Below, piece after piece: positions 44,167 through 52,834 of a stretch of DNA of 64,000 nt. The translations under genes and the position numbers were made by a program. Positions within the stretch are counted from its first letter, which is position 1, and the number at the start of each line of letters is the position of its first letter. The stretch spans positions 1-64,000 of the forward strand of contig JBLIEQ010000001.1 of assembly GCA_047633175.1 (NCBI GenBank), in the 5' to 3' direction. The notes under the pieces are model-generated. The model was not told the origin of the DNA. It searched no databases and saw only the letters and a program-made list of their open reading frames with translations. The DNA is from Motiliproteus sp047633175 (GTDB lineage Bacteria; Pseudomonadota; Gammaproteobacteria; Pseudomonadales; Balneatricaceae).

Positions 44167-44972
44167 ACGCCAGTGCCTATGCTCACGCCTTCGGCGGCAT
44201 CCTCTATCGGGAGCTGCAACGCTTCTTCTATCAGCGCAGCCGCTTTTTCAGCGCCCTGGTGCGCCCGCTGGTGTGGCTGGCGGTGTTCGCCGCCGGCTTT
44301 CGCGCCACGCTGGGGATCTCGATCATCCCCCCCTACCAGACCTATATCACCTACGAGGTTTATATCACCCCGGGATTGATCGCCATGGTGCTGCTGTTCA
44401 ATGCGATGCAGAGCTCGCTGTCGATGGTCTACGATCGGGAGATGGGCGGCATGCGGGTGCTGCTGATGAGCCCGCTGCCGCGCAGCTATCTGCTGCTGTG
44501 TAAACTGCTGGCCAGCGCCCTAGTGGCGGTTCCGCAGGTGTACGCCTTCCTGGCGGTAGCCTGGTTGTTCGGGGTCGAACCGCCGCTATTGGGATTTATC
44601 TGGCTGCTGCCGGCGCTGCTGCTCAGCGCCCTGCTGCTCGGCGCGCTCGGCCTGTTTATGTCTAGTTTTATCAGCCAGTTGGAGAACTTCGCCGGGGTCA
44701 TGAATTTTGTGATCTTCCCGATGTTCTTTATCTCCTCGGCCCTCTACCCGCTCTGGAAGATGCAGGAAGCCGGCAAATTGCTCTACTTCCTCTGCAGCTA
44801 CAACCCCTTTACCTACTGCGTGGAACTGATCCGCTTCGCCCTCTACGGCCAGCTTAACGGGCAAGCCCTGGCGGTGGTCAGCGGCTGCACCCTGGGATTC
44901 GCCATCCTGGCGATCCTGGCCTTCAACCCGCAGCGCGGTATCGTCCGCGGCGGTGCCGGGAAGGGCGGCTAG
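44163..44972 (+). CDS. PQQ-associated ABC-2 type permease
   Basis: This 269-residue inner-membrane protein has six hydrophobic segments and the ABC-2 family pattern (GGMRVLLMSPLPRSYLLLCK, ISSALYPLWKMQ). The start overlaps the ATPase stop by 4 bases. It completes a transporter of binding protein, propeller, ATPase and permease that is typical of PQQ alcohol-oxidation loci. The substrate is unknown. Confidence 0.85.
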   Translation: MNASAYAHAFGGILYRELQRFFYQRSRFFSALVRPLVWLAVFAAGFRATLGISIIPPYQTYITYEVYITPGLIAMVLLFNAMQSSLSMVYDREMGGMRVLLMSPLPRSYLLLCKLLASALVAVPQVYAFLAVAWLFGVEPPLLGFIWLLPALLLSALLLGALGLFMSSFISQLENFAGVMNFVIFPMFFISSALYPLWKMQEAGKLLYFLCSYNPFTYCVELIRFALYGQLNGQALAVVSGCTLGFAILAILAFNPQRGIVRGGAGKGG

Positions 44973-44998
44973 TAGAGCGGCCAGGATGCTCGAGGTAG

Positions 44999-45133
44999 GC
45001 TGGGATGCAATCCCAGCGATCAGTGCCCTGTGCGAACCTACACAGGTGTATGCGTACCCGCGGGTGAATATGGCGGAATACCATTGGAATGGTCGAATTT
45101 GAGATAGGGGTATTGCTGGGATTGTATCCCAGC
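44999..45133. repeat. Two family A REP palindromes in inverted orientation
   Basis: GCTGGGATGCAATCCCAGC at 44999-45017 and GCTGGGATTGTATCCCAGC at 45115-45133 face opposite ways, the first preceded by GTAG and the second followed by CTACGG, as in a two-repeat REP pair. They lie in a 275-base gap with no gene. Confidence 0.75.
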
Positions 45134-45247
45134 CTACGGTCCTTTTTTACTGTCCACTGACAACTACTTCAGATTGATGTAGTCTTGGATAAGCGATGCA
45201 GCTTGTATTTATGGGTAATAGCTATTGGCGACAGGTCTCTTTGAATA

Positions 45248-45637
45248 ATGCTATTTTTTAAAGCACTCGGAAGCAGAAGGCTCATCATTATCGGCATGCT
45301 TGTGTCGATTGCCATGGTTCTTCCTAAGATGCATTTAGCCTCGATTAATCCTGTAGCTTCCCTTGAGGCGAGCATTGAGCGTCATGCAGTGCTTGAGTCT
45401 CAGGCTCTTGGTCACTCTCAGCACATCCATGAAAACGGCACTTTCGAAGAAGCGAACTTAGATCATCAGCATGGTCACAATGCCGGTGATCACAATCATT
45501 ATTCTGCTGATACCTCTTCAGAAAAACCTACGATAGACCTCAATAATAGTATCTGGTTATCCGACTATAATCGCACTCATTTGTCTACTATTCCCATCCT
45601 CTGGCTTCGCCCCCCCAGGTTCATTCAGGCTTCTTGA
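45248..45637 (+). CDS. Small His-rich membrane-anchored protein
   Basis: I do not recognise a family. The 129-residue protein has an N-terminal hydrophobic segment (RLIIIGMLVSIAMVLP) and a middle rich in His (HSQHIHENG ... HQHGHNAGDHNHY), which suggests metal binding. It lies 52 bases before a HupE/UreJ-like gene on the same strand, so a role in metal supply to that protein is likely but unproven. Confidence 0.6.
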   Translation: MLFFKALGSRRLIIIGMLVSIAMVLPKMHLASINPVASLEASIERHAVLESQALGHSQHIHENGTFEEANLDHQHGHNAGDHNHYSADTSSEKPTIDLNNSIWLSDYNRTHLSTIPILWLRPPRFIQAS

Positions 45638-45689
45638 ATAGGCCGCTACCTGCGGCATGGTTTTTATTAAGAACTGAACGAGTTGAGTT

Positions 45690-46421
45690 ATGAAAATACC
45701 TGTAAATACAGGAGGCTTGCTGTCACCTATTTGGCAGCGACGATTCTGGGCCGCCCTTGTGGGGCTGCTGTGTGTAGTATTATTTCAAGAGGGTGCACTA
45801 GCGCATGGGGTGGCATCGGGAGACCAGGGCTACATCCAGGAAATAACCGGCATTAATCTGTTGCCGTTTACCTACTTGGGTGCCAAGCATATGGTCACCG
45901 GATATGATCACTTGCTGTTCCTTTTTGGGGTGATCTTCTTTCTCTATCGGCTGCCCCATATCGCAATCTACGTCAGTCTGTTTGCCATTGGTCATTCGAC
46001 GACGTTGTTGATTGGGGTTTACTTCAACATCCCTGCCAATGCTTACGTGATTGATGCGATTATCGGCCTTTCGGTGGCCTATAAGGCACTCGATAACCTA
46101 GGAGCATTCCAGCGATGGTTCGAGTATCAACCTGACACTAGAATAGCGACGCTCGTGTTCGGTTTCTTTCACGGTTTTGGTCTAGCAACTAAAATCCAGG
46201 AGTTCGACATGTCTTCTGACGGACTTCTGGCCAATCTCATCGCTTTTAATGTTGGTGTTGAGATAGGTCAGCTATTAGCCCTGAGCTTTATTTTGATTCT
46301 AATGGGTTTTTGGCGACGTCATGCCGGATTTTTCAAGCATGCCTATACGGCGAATGTCGTTCTGATGGGGGCCGGTTTTATGCTGGCTGGCTATCAGGTC
46401 ACCGGTTACTTCGTTGCTTAA
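45690..46421 (+). CDS. HupE/UreJ family membrane protein
   Basis: This 243-residue protein has a signal-like N-terminus and about six membrane helices with the family motifs GYDHLLFLFGVIFFL, FGFFHGFGLATK and NVGVEIGQL. HupE and UreJ proteins import nickel or cobalt for hydrogenase or urease. No hydrogenase or urease genes are in the window, so the metal and its use are open. A His-rich protein lies upstream and a membrane-anchored protein downstream. Confidence 0.8.
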   Translation: MKIPVNTGGLLSPIWQRRFWAALVGLLCVVLFQEGALAHGVASGDQGYIQEITGINLLPFTYLGAKHMVTGYDHLLFLFGVIFFLYRLPHIAIYVSLFAIGHSTTLLIGVYFNIPANAYVIDAIIGLSVAYKALDNLGAFQRWFEYQPDTRIATLVFGFFHGFGLATKIQEFDMSSDGLLANLIAFNVGVEIGQLLALSFILILMGFWRRHAGFFKHAYTANVVLMGAGFMLAGYQVTGYFVA

Positions 46422-46463
46422 TTAAATGGCCACTTGAATTCAAAGATTACGATTGAGGTTTAT

Positions 46464-47132
46464 ATGTACAACACCGACATACCTGCTCGCGCCGAGCTAC
46501 CGTCCAGCAAGCAGCTAGTACGCTCCACTCTAATAGCTGCTGCAGCCGCTATTTTGTTACTGATAACCACCGTACTCCCAGCAGAATATGGAATAGACCC
46601 CATTGGGGTTGGCAGCTATTTAGGGCTAACCAAAATGGGCGAAATTAAGGTTTCACTGGCGGCAGAGGAGGCCGCACAAGAGGCACCCGCTAATAACAAG
46701 TCGGTCCTGAAGCAGCAAACAGCACCGACCCTTTCATCAGTCAATTCTGCGCCAGCCCTGATGGAGGAAACCGCCATTTCCGCCAAACCGGAAAAACAAC
46801 TGAGCAGCCGACCATTAGCATCCGATCTTAAAAGCATCACTCTGCAGCCTGGAGAAGCAACAGAGATTAAATTGGTCATGAAAAAGGGTTCCTTGGTGAC
46901 GTATCAATGGAAGGTTAACGTCGGAAAAGTCAACTTTGATACGCATGGGGACTCCCCATCCATTGATTACCACGGCTATGGTAAAGGTCGCCAGGTTGCT
47001 GGGGACAAGGGAGAGCTCGTTGCTGCATTTGATGGCAATCATGGATGGTACTGGCGTAATCGTGCAGAACATGAGGTGACGATATTTTTGAGCACCCAAG
47101 GTGACTATCAGTCTATTGATCGCACAATGTAA
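46464..47132 (+). CDS. Membrane-anchored periplasmic protein
   Basis: This 222-residue protein has one N-terminal membrane helix (LVRSTLIAAAAAILLLITTV), a Pro/Ala-rich linker, and a C-terminal beta-rich domain (MKKGSLVTYQWKVNVGKVNF, FDGNHGWYWRNR). It resembles transmembrane anchor proteins often found next to HupE/UreJ genes. The start at ATG 46464 follows GAGG by 6 bases; the frame is open to 46434. Function is unknown. Confidence 0.65.
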   Translation: MYNTDIPARAELPSSKQLVRSTLIAAAAAILLLITTVLPAEYGIDPIGVGSYLGLTKMGEIKVSLAAEEAAQEAPANNKSVLKQQTAPTLSSVNSAPALMEETAISAKPEKQLSSRPLASDLKSITLQPGEATEIKLVMKKGSLVTYQWKVNVGKVNFDTHGDSPSIDYHGYGKGRQVAGDKGELVAAFDGNHGWYWRNRAEHEVTIFLSTQGDYQSIDRTM

Positions 47133-47194
47133 CCAATACACCCCTTGCTAGCCGTAGCGAGTAAAGCCGGGATCAGGATTTAAGACGGGGCATT

Positions 47195-47213
47195 GCTGGG
47201 ACTGCATCCCAGC
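47195..47213. repeat. Family A REP palindrome
   Basis: GCTGGGACTGCATCCCAGC differs from the consensus by one base in the first arm. It lies between two convergent genes (stops at 47132 and 47231) and may end both transcripts. Confidence 0.75.
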
Positions 47214-47230
47214 CTCGCTAGGCCAGGTGC

Positions 47231-47716
47231 TCACTCTGCCCTAGCATCGGTACCGTGCTCAGATAACTGAGCCCCGAACCACCGATGGATTGCTGTTAAC
47301 AAGTGAAGATCCGACGTCTCAAACCTGATCTCAGCGCCCAAAGGGAGATCTCGGTACATGACCTTGATGCCCGATGCCCCTATTCCTAGATCCTTGAGCC
47401 CAGCCATTTTTGCGCCATGCAGCGTTGCTGGGTCCGAGTAGTCGCCGCGTTGAAATTTCTCAGCCTCGTGTTCGAGGTGCTGCTGAATCAAAGCAATCTG
47501 ATCGGTGCCGCCTGCATCTTTCGCAATAACCTTTTGCACGCCTCCCGACTCGGTCATCTCGAAGATATGGACGGTCTTTGACATCTCAAAGGGCATGACG
47601 CTATGCGCCATCTGATGCACGTGTTCTTGGGTGGTCTGGGCGAATACTGAGGAGCTGCTCAATAGCCACAGGATGGCAACCAAAGTTGTAAAGCGGGAAA
47701 CAGGGTACTCGTTCAT
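47231..47716 (-). CDS. Secreted conserved protein, unknown function
   Basis: This 161-residue protein has a signal peptide (cleavage near SVFAQTT), a short His-containing segment (EHVHQMAHSVMPFEM) and a compact domain. Similar proteins are sometimes labelled aspartate carbamoyltransferase, but none of that enzyme's motifs are present. AAGGAG lies 5 bases upstream of the ATG. It is 70 bases after the HAD gene on the same strand. Confidence 0.6.
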   Translation of the reverse strand: MNEYPVSRFTTLVAILWLLSSSSVFAQTTQEHVHQMAHSVMPFEMSKTVHIFEMTESGGVQKVIAKDAGGTDQIALIQQHLEHEAEKFQRGDYSDPATLHGAKMAGLKDLGIGASGIKVMYRDLPLGAEIRFETSDLHLLTAIHRWFGAQLSEHGTDARAE

Positions 47717-47786
47717 GCAGACTCCTTTTTTTGTCGGTGAACAGGGAACACGGGGGGCATAACGTCACAATTCTCACTTGTGCTGT

Positions 47787-48260
47787 TTAATCTAGGCACA
47801 GATCACGCAGGCTAGCGATAATTCGGGTATTGATTGGCACGCTCAGATCGCTGGAATTTGAAAGCCATATTGGCTTGATGCCAACGGCTGTCGCTGGCTC
47901 TATGTCTTTGATCAGGCTATCACCTACCATAGCAACACGCTCAATGGGCGCCTCAATTTTGCTAAGAACTGCCGGAAGAAACTCAGGAGTGCCTTTGGAT
48001 ATACCCACGTTAGCCTCACAAAAATAACCGGATATAAATTGGCTTAAACCTACCCGTTCAAATGCTTTTTTAATGTCTGGCTCTGAGGAGTTGGCGGCAC
48101 CCGTAGCAATGTAGATCCTGGCCCTTGGGGACAGGTGTTCGAGGGCTTCTCTTGCACCCTCCACCGCAGCAACGGTTTCCCAGTCGCACATCTTTCCAGA
48201 GGCACCGGGAAAGTCGACCATCAGCGTATCACCCCAGTCAAAAAGGTAAACATCTATCAT
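47787..48260 (-). CDS. HAD-like phosphatase with atypical motif I
   Basis: This 157-residue protein is a short HAD-superfamily member. Motif I is LFDWGDTL: the first Asp is present but the usual acid two residues later is Gly. Later motifs include TGAANSSEPDIKKAFER, SKGTPEFLP and VAMVGDSLIKDI. The ATG at 48260 is chosen because GGGAG lies 5 bases upstream. Its substrate is unknown, and the changed motif raises doubt about normal phosphatase chemistry. Confidence 0.65.
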   Translation of the reverse strand: MIDVYLFDWGDTLMVDFPGASGKMCDWETVAAVEGAREALEHLSPRARIYIATGAANSSEPDIKKAFERVGLSQFISGYFCEANVGISKGTPEFLPAVLSKIEAPIERVAMVGDSLIKDIEPATAVGIKPIWLSNSSDLSVPINTRIIASLRDLCLD

Positions 48261-48668
48261 GTGTTCTCCCTGTGCGTACACGTTATAAAATAAAGGACTT
48301 AGCTTAAAATATATATGCCCCCTTTTACAGTCCCCTTACAACAATGATCGCCGGATCACCAGAGACAGACTTGATTTATTTTTTATTAATCGTTGTGTTT
48401 TCATCACACCTAATAATTTTAGACTACCTTATTATAGGGGCTAGCAAATTTTTAAAGATCCACAGTAATCGACTTAGCATCTATTTTAATCCACATTATT
48501 ATTAGTCGACACTGATTGGAAATGTCGATTTTAAACCCATATTGATTATATATAAATACAGCAGAGACGGTGAATGTCGTATTTCTGCAGTGTAAATTTT
48601 ACATTACCTATATCTACCCGAGTTTGCGCAGTGTTTTTTAAATTTAAGCCATATTATAGGGAATACAT
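48261..48668. other. AT-rich gap with candidate operator before the esterase
   Basis: This 408-base region is clearly more AT-rich than its surroundings and contains no gene. TGTAAATTTTACA at 48591-48603 is a perfect 6-bp dyad around one base and could be a repressor site. Variants of TGTCGATTTT / GTCGACACTGATT recur at 48507-48535. AT-rich DNA here suggests a transferred control region or a silenced promoter. Confidence 0.45.
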
Positions 48669-49880
48669 ATGATTATATCAGCATTAATCACGGATGAAAC
48701 TCATGGAATGGGTAAATCGATTTGTAATAAACTGCTTGAAAAAAGTTCCACTTTGTTTTTAATACTGTCAGGGAAAATTCTGATTGAAAACTCCATCATC
48801 GCCTTATTAGGCAAGCGCATCGCGCTGCTTGCCTTACTGGGCATTTTTTCTGTTGCACAGGCACAGACGGTCAAGCTGCCATCCTATCAAACAGATCTGA
48901 CCCAGACCTCGGTATCCGGTCTGTCATCGGGCGCCTTTATGGCCGCGCAATTCCAGGTCGCGTTTTCCAACATCACGGTGGGTGCAGGCATCATCGCCGG
49001 TGGCCCTTTCTATTGTGCAGGCTCGTACCCGTTCATAGCCCCGATGCTCACTGCCACCACGGTCTGCATGAATCCACAGAAGGTAGGCGTGGAACCGCCG
49101 GATGCGTCAAAATTGCTGTCGGCGGCGAAGATCTTTGCGCAAGCGGACTTGATAGACGATACCGAGAACCTGAAAGAGCAAAAGGCCTATCTGTTCAGCG
49201 GCAAGAGCGACCACACGGTGACTACCGCCGTCGTGGATCAGACTGCCGCTTTTTACAGGCTGGCGGGGCTCCCGGCAAAGAACATCAAATACGAGACCGA
49301 TATCAATGCCGGCCATGCGATCATTACCAACAACAACCAGGATGTTGCCTGCGATGTGACGGCAGCGCCGTACATCAATGATTGCGACATCACCCAGTCC
49401 CAGGTGATCCTGGAGCACATCTACGGCCCGCTGAATCCGCCGGCGAAAGTGCTGAGCGGGAAAATCATTCAGTTCGATCAGAATGAATTCGAACGCTCAC
49501 CGATCACCAGCATGAGTGATGCCGCTTACGCCTTTGTGCCAAAATCCTGCGACACCGAGACGTGCAGGGTGCATGTCGCATTCCACGGATGCGAACAGGG
49601 TGCCGCCAAGATCGGCAATCAGTTCTACACGACCACCGGCTACAATGAAATGGCCGATACCAACAACATCATCGTGTTGTATCCGCAGGTCCAGGCTAGC
49701 AAGCTGATCCCCCTCAATCCCGAGGGATGCTGGGATTTCTGGGGTTACTCCAGCCCCAACCCGTTCGAGCCCAATTTCTACAGCAAGCAAGCGCCGCAGA
49801 TGGCAGCAGTCAAGGAAATGCTGGATCGCTTGAGTCAGCCACGCCAGCAGGTTTCTACGGCGGCTTCAGCAATGCATTGA
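48669..49880 (+). CDS. Secreted PHB-depolymerase-like esterase
   Basis: This 403-residue protein is an alpha/beta hydrolase of the extracellular polyhydroxybutyrate depolymerase group. The nucleophile elbow is VSGLSSGAFMA, the acid is probably in FSGKSDHTV, and VHVAFHGCEQGA carries the oxyanion region. A hydrophobic stretch (ALLALLGIFSVAQAQT) ends the signal region, which is long because of a polar N-terminal extension from MIISAL; Met14 is an alternative start. AGGGA lies 7 bases upstream of the first ATG. It would be a natural substrate of the type II system in this window. The upstream DNA is AT-rich. Confidence 0.75.
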   Translation: MIISALITDETHGMGKSICNKLLEKSSTLFLILSGKILIENSIIALLGKRIALLALLGIFSVAQAQTVKLPSYQTDLTQTSVSGLSSGAFMAAQFQVAFSNITVGAGIIAGGPFYCAGSYPFIAPMLTATTVCMNPQKVGVEPPDASKLLSAAKIFAQADLIDDTENLKEQKAYLFSGKSDHTVTTAVVDQTAAFYRLAGLPAKNIKYETDINAGHAIITNNNQDVACDVTAAPYINDCDITQSQVILEHIYGPLNPPAKVLSGKIIQFDQNEFERSPITSMSDAAYAFVPKSCDTETCRVHVAFHGCEQGAAKIGNQFYTTTGYNEMADTNNIIVLYPQVQASKLIPLNPEGCWDFWGYSSPNPFEPNFYSKQAPQMAAVKEMLDRLSQPRQQVSTAASAMH

Positions 49881-50011
49881 TGGTCGCGGGCGCTGATGGC
49901 TATCCTGCGCCCGCTTTCGTCGCCCTAGCGTCATTGGGTGTAGCAAGAATAAAAGCCCTTTCCCGTCCCCTTTTACTGTTCTTTACGTACGGTCGACCAA
50001 TCCTGGCAAGG

Positions 50012-50148
50012 CGTAGCCATCGTCGGGCTAAAGCCCAACCCACAAAAGACACCAGATCCCCCTGTGGGTCGGCGCTACCCGTTCCCTACGGGCTTAGCGC
50101 ACTTACCACCACTTCCCTGTAGGTCGGCAGCGTCTGTTCCCGACGGAC
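50012..50148. repeat. Family B REP-like repeats after the esterase
   Basis: The gap 49881-50148 contains GTCGGGCTAAAGCCCAACCC followed by ACAAAA, a tandem of CCTGTGGGTCGGCG / CCTGTAGGTCGGCAG and a repeated CTTCCCACTTCCC. No gene is visible. It lies between convergent genes. Confidence 0.6.
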
Positions 50149-50859
50149 TTACTGCACTTCCCACTTCCCACTTCCCTGTGGGTCGTATTTACCTAGGAGT
50201 TCAAGTTCTTGCTCGGCTAGGTAGCGGTGATCACGCGATTCCTGCGCCAGCGAACTCTGCCAGCGATGCTGGATCCGGGTCGGTTGACCGCCCAGCAGCA
50301 GGATGCGATCGGCCAGGGCCACCGCTTCGCGCAGATCATGGGTTACCAGCAGGATCGAGGTTTGCGGTCGCAGTTGCCGCAGCTGGCAGATTAGCTGGCG
50401 CATCTCCGCCGCCGTGGGCGGATCGAGCGAGACGAAGGGTTCATCCATCAGGATCAGTTCAGGTTCCACGATCAACGCGCGCGCCAGTGCCACTCGCCGC
50501 GCCATCCCCAGCGATAGGCTGCGGGGATAGAGCTCGGAACTGCCGGATAATCCCATCTGCTCTAGCAGGGGCTCGATCCGTGGCAGCTGATCCTGACTGA
50601 GCACCAGCGCCAAATTCTGGCGTACTGTGCGCCAGGGCAGCAGTCGCGGCTGCTGGAACATATAACTGACCGATTCCGGCCGCGATAGCCGACCGCTGAA
50701 CTCGGTATCCAGCCCGGCGATCAGCTGCAGCAGGCTGGTCTTACCGCAGCCCGATGCTCCCAGCAGGCAGAGCAACTCACCGGGCGCCAGGCTCAGTTCA
50801 AAGTCTTTAAACAGGGGCTTGCCAGCGTAAGCCTTGAGGTCGATCCCTAAATGAATCAT
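50149..50859 (-). CDS. ABC transporter ATP-binding protein (SsuB/TauB type)
   Basis: This 236-residue ATPase has Walker A GASGCGKTS, the signature LSLGMARRVALARAL (usual LSGGM reads LSLGM) and Walker B LILMDEPFVSLDP. It resembles ATPases of nitrate, sulfonate and related importers. It is the last of three minus-strand genes with a permease and a binding protein, and its start overlaps the permease stop. The location beside the ErbR-like regulator suggests a role in alcohol oxidation. Confidence 0.85.
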   Translation of the reverse strand: MIHLGIDLKAYAGKPLFKDFELSLAPGELLCLLGASGCGKTSLLQLIAGLDTEFSGRLSRPESVSYMFQQPRLLPWRTVRQNLALVLSQDQLPRIEPLLEQMGLSGSSELYPRSLSLGMARRVALARALIVEPELILMDEPFVSLDPPTAAEMRQLICQLRQLRPQTSILLVTHDLREAVALADRILLLGGQPTRIQHRWQSSLAQESRDHRYLAEQELELLGKYDPQGSGKWEVQ

Positions 50860-51617
50860 CAGGACTCCGCCTCACGCCAGCGTCGCTGCCGGCGCTCCCA
50901 GGGCTGCAACAGCAGCCATTCGACGCTCTGAACGATGCCGATAAACGCCAGGCTATAGGCCAGAATTACCGGCACATCAAACATTTGAAACGCCAGATGC
51001 AGCTGAAACCCCACCCCATTACTGCGTCCCAGCAGCTCCACCACCAGCACGATCTTCCACACCAGCGCTAGGCCAGAGCGTGCCGCGATAAGAAAATAGG
51101 GGATCAGCTGCGGCAGGATCAGCTCACGCAGCCGTCGTAGCCGGGGCACCCGATACACCTGCGCCAGCTCTATAAACTGCCGATCCAGACAGCGCGCCCC
51201 CTCCCGCAGGGTCACCACCACATTGGGCACCTTGTTGAGGACCACCGCCAGCAGCGCCGACAGCTCATTCATTCCCAACCAGATATAGAGCAGAATTATA
51301 GTCACCAGCGCAGGCATGTTGAGTAGCAACAACAGCAGCGGATCCAGCCAGCGATCCAGGGTCGGATAGCAGCCCATCGCGATGCCGATCAACGCACCCA
51401 GCAGCAGCGAGAGACTAAAGCTCACCCCCACCCGCGCCAGTGTCGCCCCCAGGTGCAGGCTCAGCTCACCGCTCTGCCAGTGCTGCCACAGGGTATCCAA
51501 TACCTGTCCAGGTGCCGGCAGCAGGCGCAGCTGCAGCTGCATCGCCAGCAGTTGCCAAACCCCGACCAACAGCAGCAGCGTCAGCAGCTGTGGCAGGGCT
51601 CTCCGGTAGGCCTTCAG
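50859..51617 (-). CDS. ABC transporter permease (SsuC/TauC type), probable CTG start
   Basis: This inner-membrane protein has five or six helices and the EAA-like loop (IELAQVYRVPRLRRLRELIL), where it meets the ATPase. The usual start codons give only TTG 51569, which would cut into the first helix. The frame continues upstream without ATG or GTG to a CTG at 51617 that overlaps the binding-protein stop (CTGA), giving LKAYRRALPQLLTLLLLVG and an intact first helix. A CTG start is therefore likely. It follows a binding protein and precedes the ATPase. Confidence 0.65.
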   Translation of the reverse strand: MKAYRRALPQLLTLLLLVGVWQLLAMQLQLRLLPAPGQVLDTLWQHWQSGELSLHLGATLARVGVSFSLSLLLGALIGIAMGCYPTLDRWLDPLLLLLLNMPALVTIILLYIWLGMNELSALLAVVLNKVPNVVVTLREGARCLDRQFIELAQVYRVPRLRRLRELILPQLIPYFLIAARSGLALVWKIVLVVELLGRSNGVGFQLHLAFQMFDVPVILAYSLAFIGIVQSVEWLLLQPWERRQRRWREAES

Positions 51618-52606
51618 GGCGCGAGCCTGAAACTGTCCCTATCCAGTTGGGGTGCATCACCCAGCAGGGCTTCACCCCCAACCTGGTAAAGCAGCGTATA
51701 CATCGTCTCGGCAGCATCGATCTGGGCCCGCGTCAGCGGTCCGGGGGTGCCCTCTAGGTAGCCCGCTTTGAGTGCAGCAAAGGTTGCCTCCTTCGGTGCC
51801 TGCATCAGCCCACGCAAGCTATCCCAGCCGGAATCATTATCGTGCAGATAGCCTTTGGCAGCCGTTGACGCACGCTGCAGCGCCTCGAGCCGTTGGGGAT
51901 ACTGCTCTGCCCAGGATTGCCGGAACACGTATCCCAGCATCGGCAGATCGCCCTTGAGTCCCAGCTCGCGGCTGACCTGTTTAAGATCCAACAGCGACGG
52001 ATAGCCCTGCGCCCTGAGTCGCGCAGCATAGTGCCAGAAGGTGATCACCGCATCCAGACGCCCCTGTTCCAGCGCGGCGCTGAGCAGCGGTGGCGCACCG
52101 TATTGCTGCTCACTCTGGGCTTTAAGATCAAACCCCAGCTGCAATGCCCGTGCCTGCAACAGCAGCCAGCCTTTGCTGGCAGGCCCACCCGCGATACCGA
52201 TACGCTTACCCTGCAGTTGCTGCAACGTTCGAATCTGGGAGTCGGGTGCCAACAGCAGCTCGCCGATCGAGGTGGAGAATGGCACGAACTGCAAGGGCTC
52301 TCCCAGGGCTCGCTGACGGCTGACCCAGATCCAGTCGCCCACGATCACATCCGCGCTGCCACTCATCAGCGCGGTGCGGGTCGCACTCATCCCGGCCAGT
52401 TCGATCACCTTCAGTTCGAAGCCTTCGCGGCTGTCCAGCTTTTGCTGCCGGATCGTCTCCAGCTCCCAGTTGAGGGTTCCGAATTTAAGCGCCGCAACCC
52501 GGATCTCGCCCAGGGGTGCCGCTGACGCCAGGGTCGCAAAGAGCAAGAGCAGCATCCCTGTACAACTCGCCTTGGTATTTCTGAAACAGTTATTTAATAA
52601 AAACAT
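51614..52606 (-). CDS. ABC transporter substrate-binding protein (NMT1/SsuA-like)
   Basis: This periplasmic protein has a signal peptide (GMLLLLFATLASAAP) and the fold of sulfonate/nitrate-type binding proteins (IRVAALKFGTLNWEL, ALMSGSADVIVGDWIWVSRQ, GKRIGIAGGPASKG). The frame extends to a TTG at 52690; ATG 52606 gives a more normal signal peptide, and ATG 52555 is also possible. It is divergent from the ErbR-like regulator and is probably controlled by it. The ligand is unknown; similar proteins occur beside PQQ dehydrogenase loci. Confidence 0.75.
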   Translation of the reverse strand: MFLLNNCFRNTKASCTGMLLLLFATLASAAPLGEIRVAALKFGTLNWELETIRQQKLDSREGFELKVIELAGMSATRTALMSGSADVIVGDWIWVSRQRALGEPLQFVPFSTSIGELLLAPDSQIRTLQQLQGKRIGIAGGPASKGWLLLQARALQLGFDLKAQSEQQYGAPPLLSAALEQGRLDAVITFWHYAARLRAQGYPSLLDLKQVSRELGLKGDLPMLGYVFRQSWAEQYPQRLEALQRASTAAKGYLHDNDSGWDSLRGLMQAPKEATFAALKAGYLEGTPGPLTRAQIDAAETMYTLLYQVGGEALLGDAPQLDRDSFRLAP

Positions 52607-52834
52607 AGCGAGCAACGGCAACCTCAATAGTGGGCATCGACTCCAGCTTCCTGGAGCTGCGCCCACTCTCTGCCAAACATTCTCCGCCAAACATGGTACT
52701 TTCGACCCCTTTGTTAAGATCTATGGTCGTATTCCGGCTCTAGTCCATTTGCGCTCTAATGGTGCAAGATAAAAATAAATGCTGCCACACGCCTGTGACT
52801 GATGGGTGCTGTGGCACTCCGGCAGGAGCCACCC

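Noticed and set aside
47231..47716. Aspartate carbamoyltransferase
   Set aside because: The protein is secreted, far too short, and lacks the carbamoyl-phosphate binding motifs.
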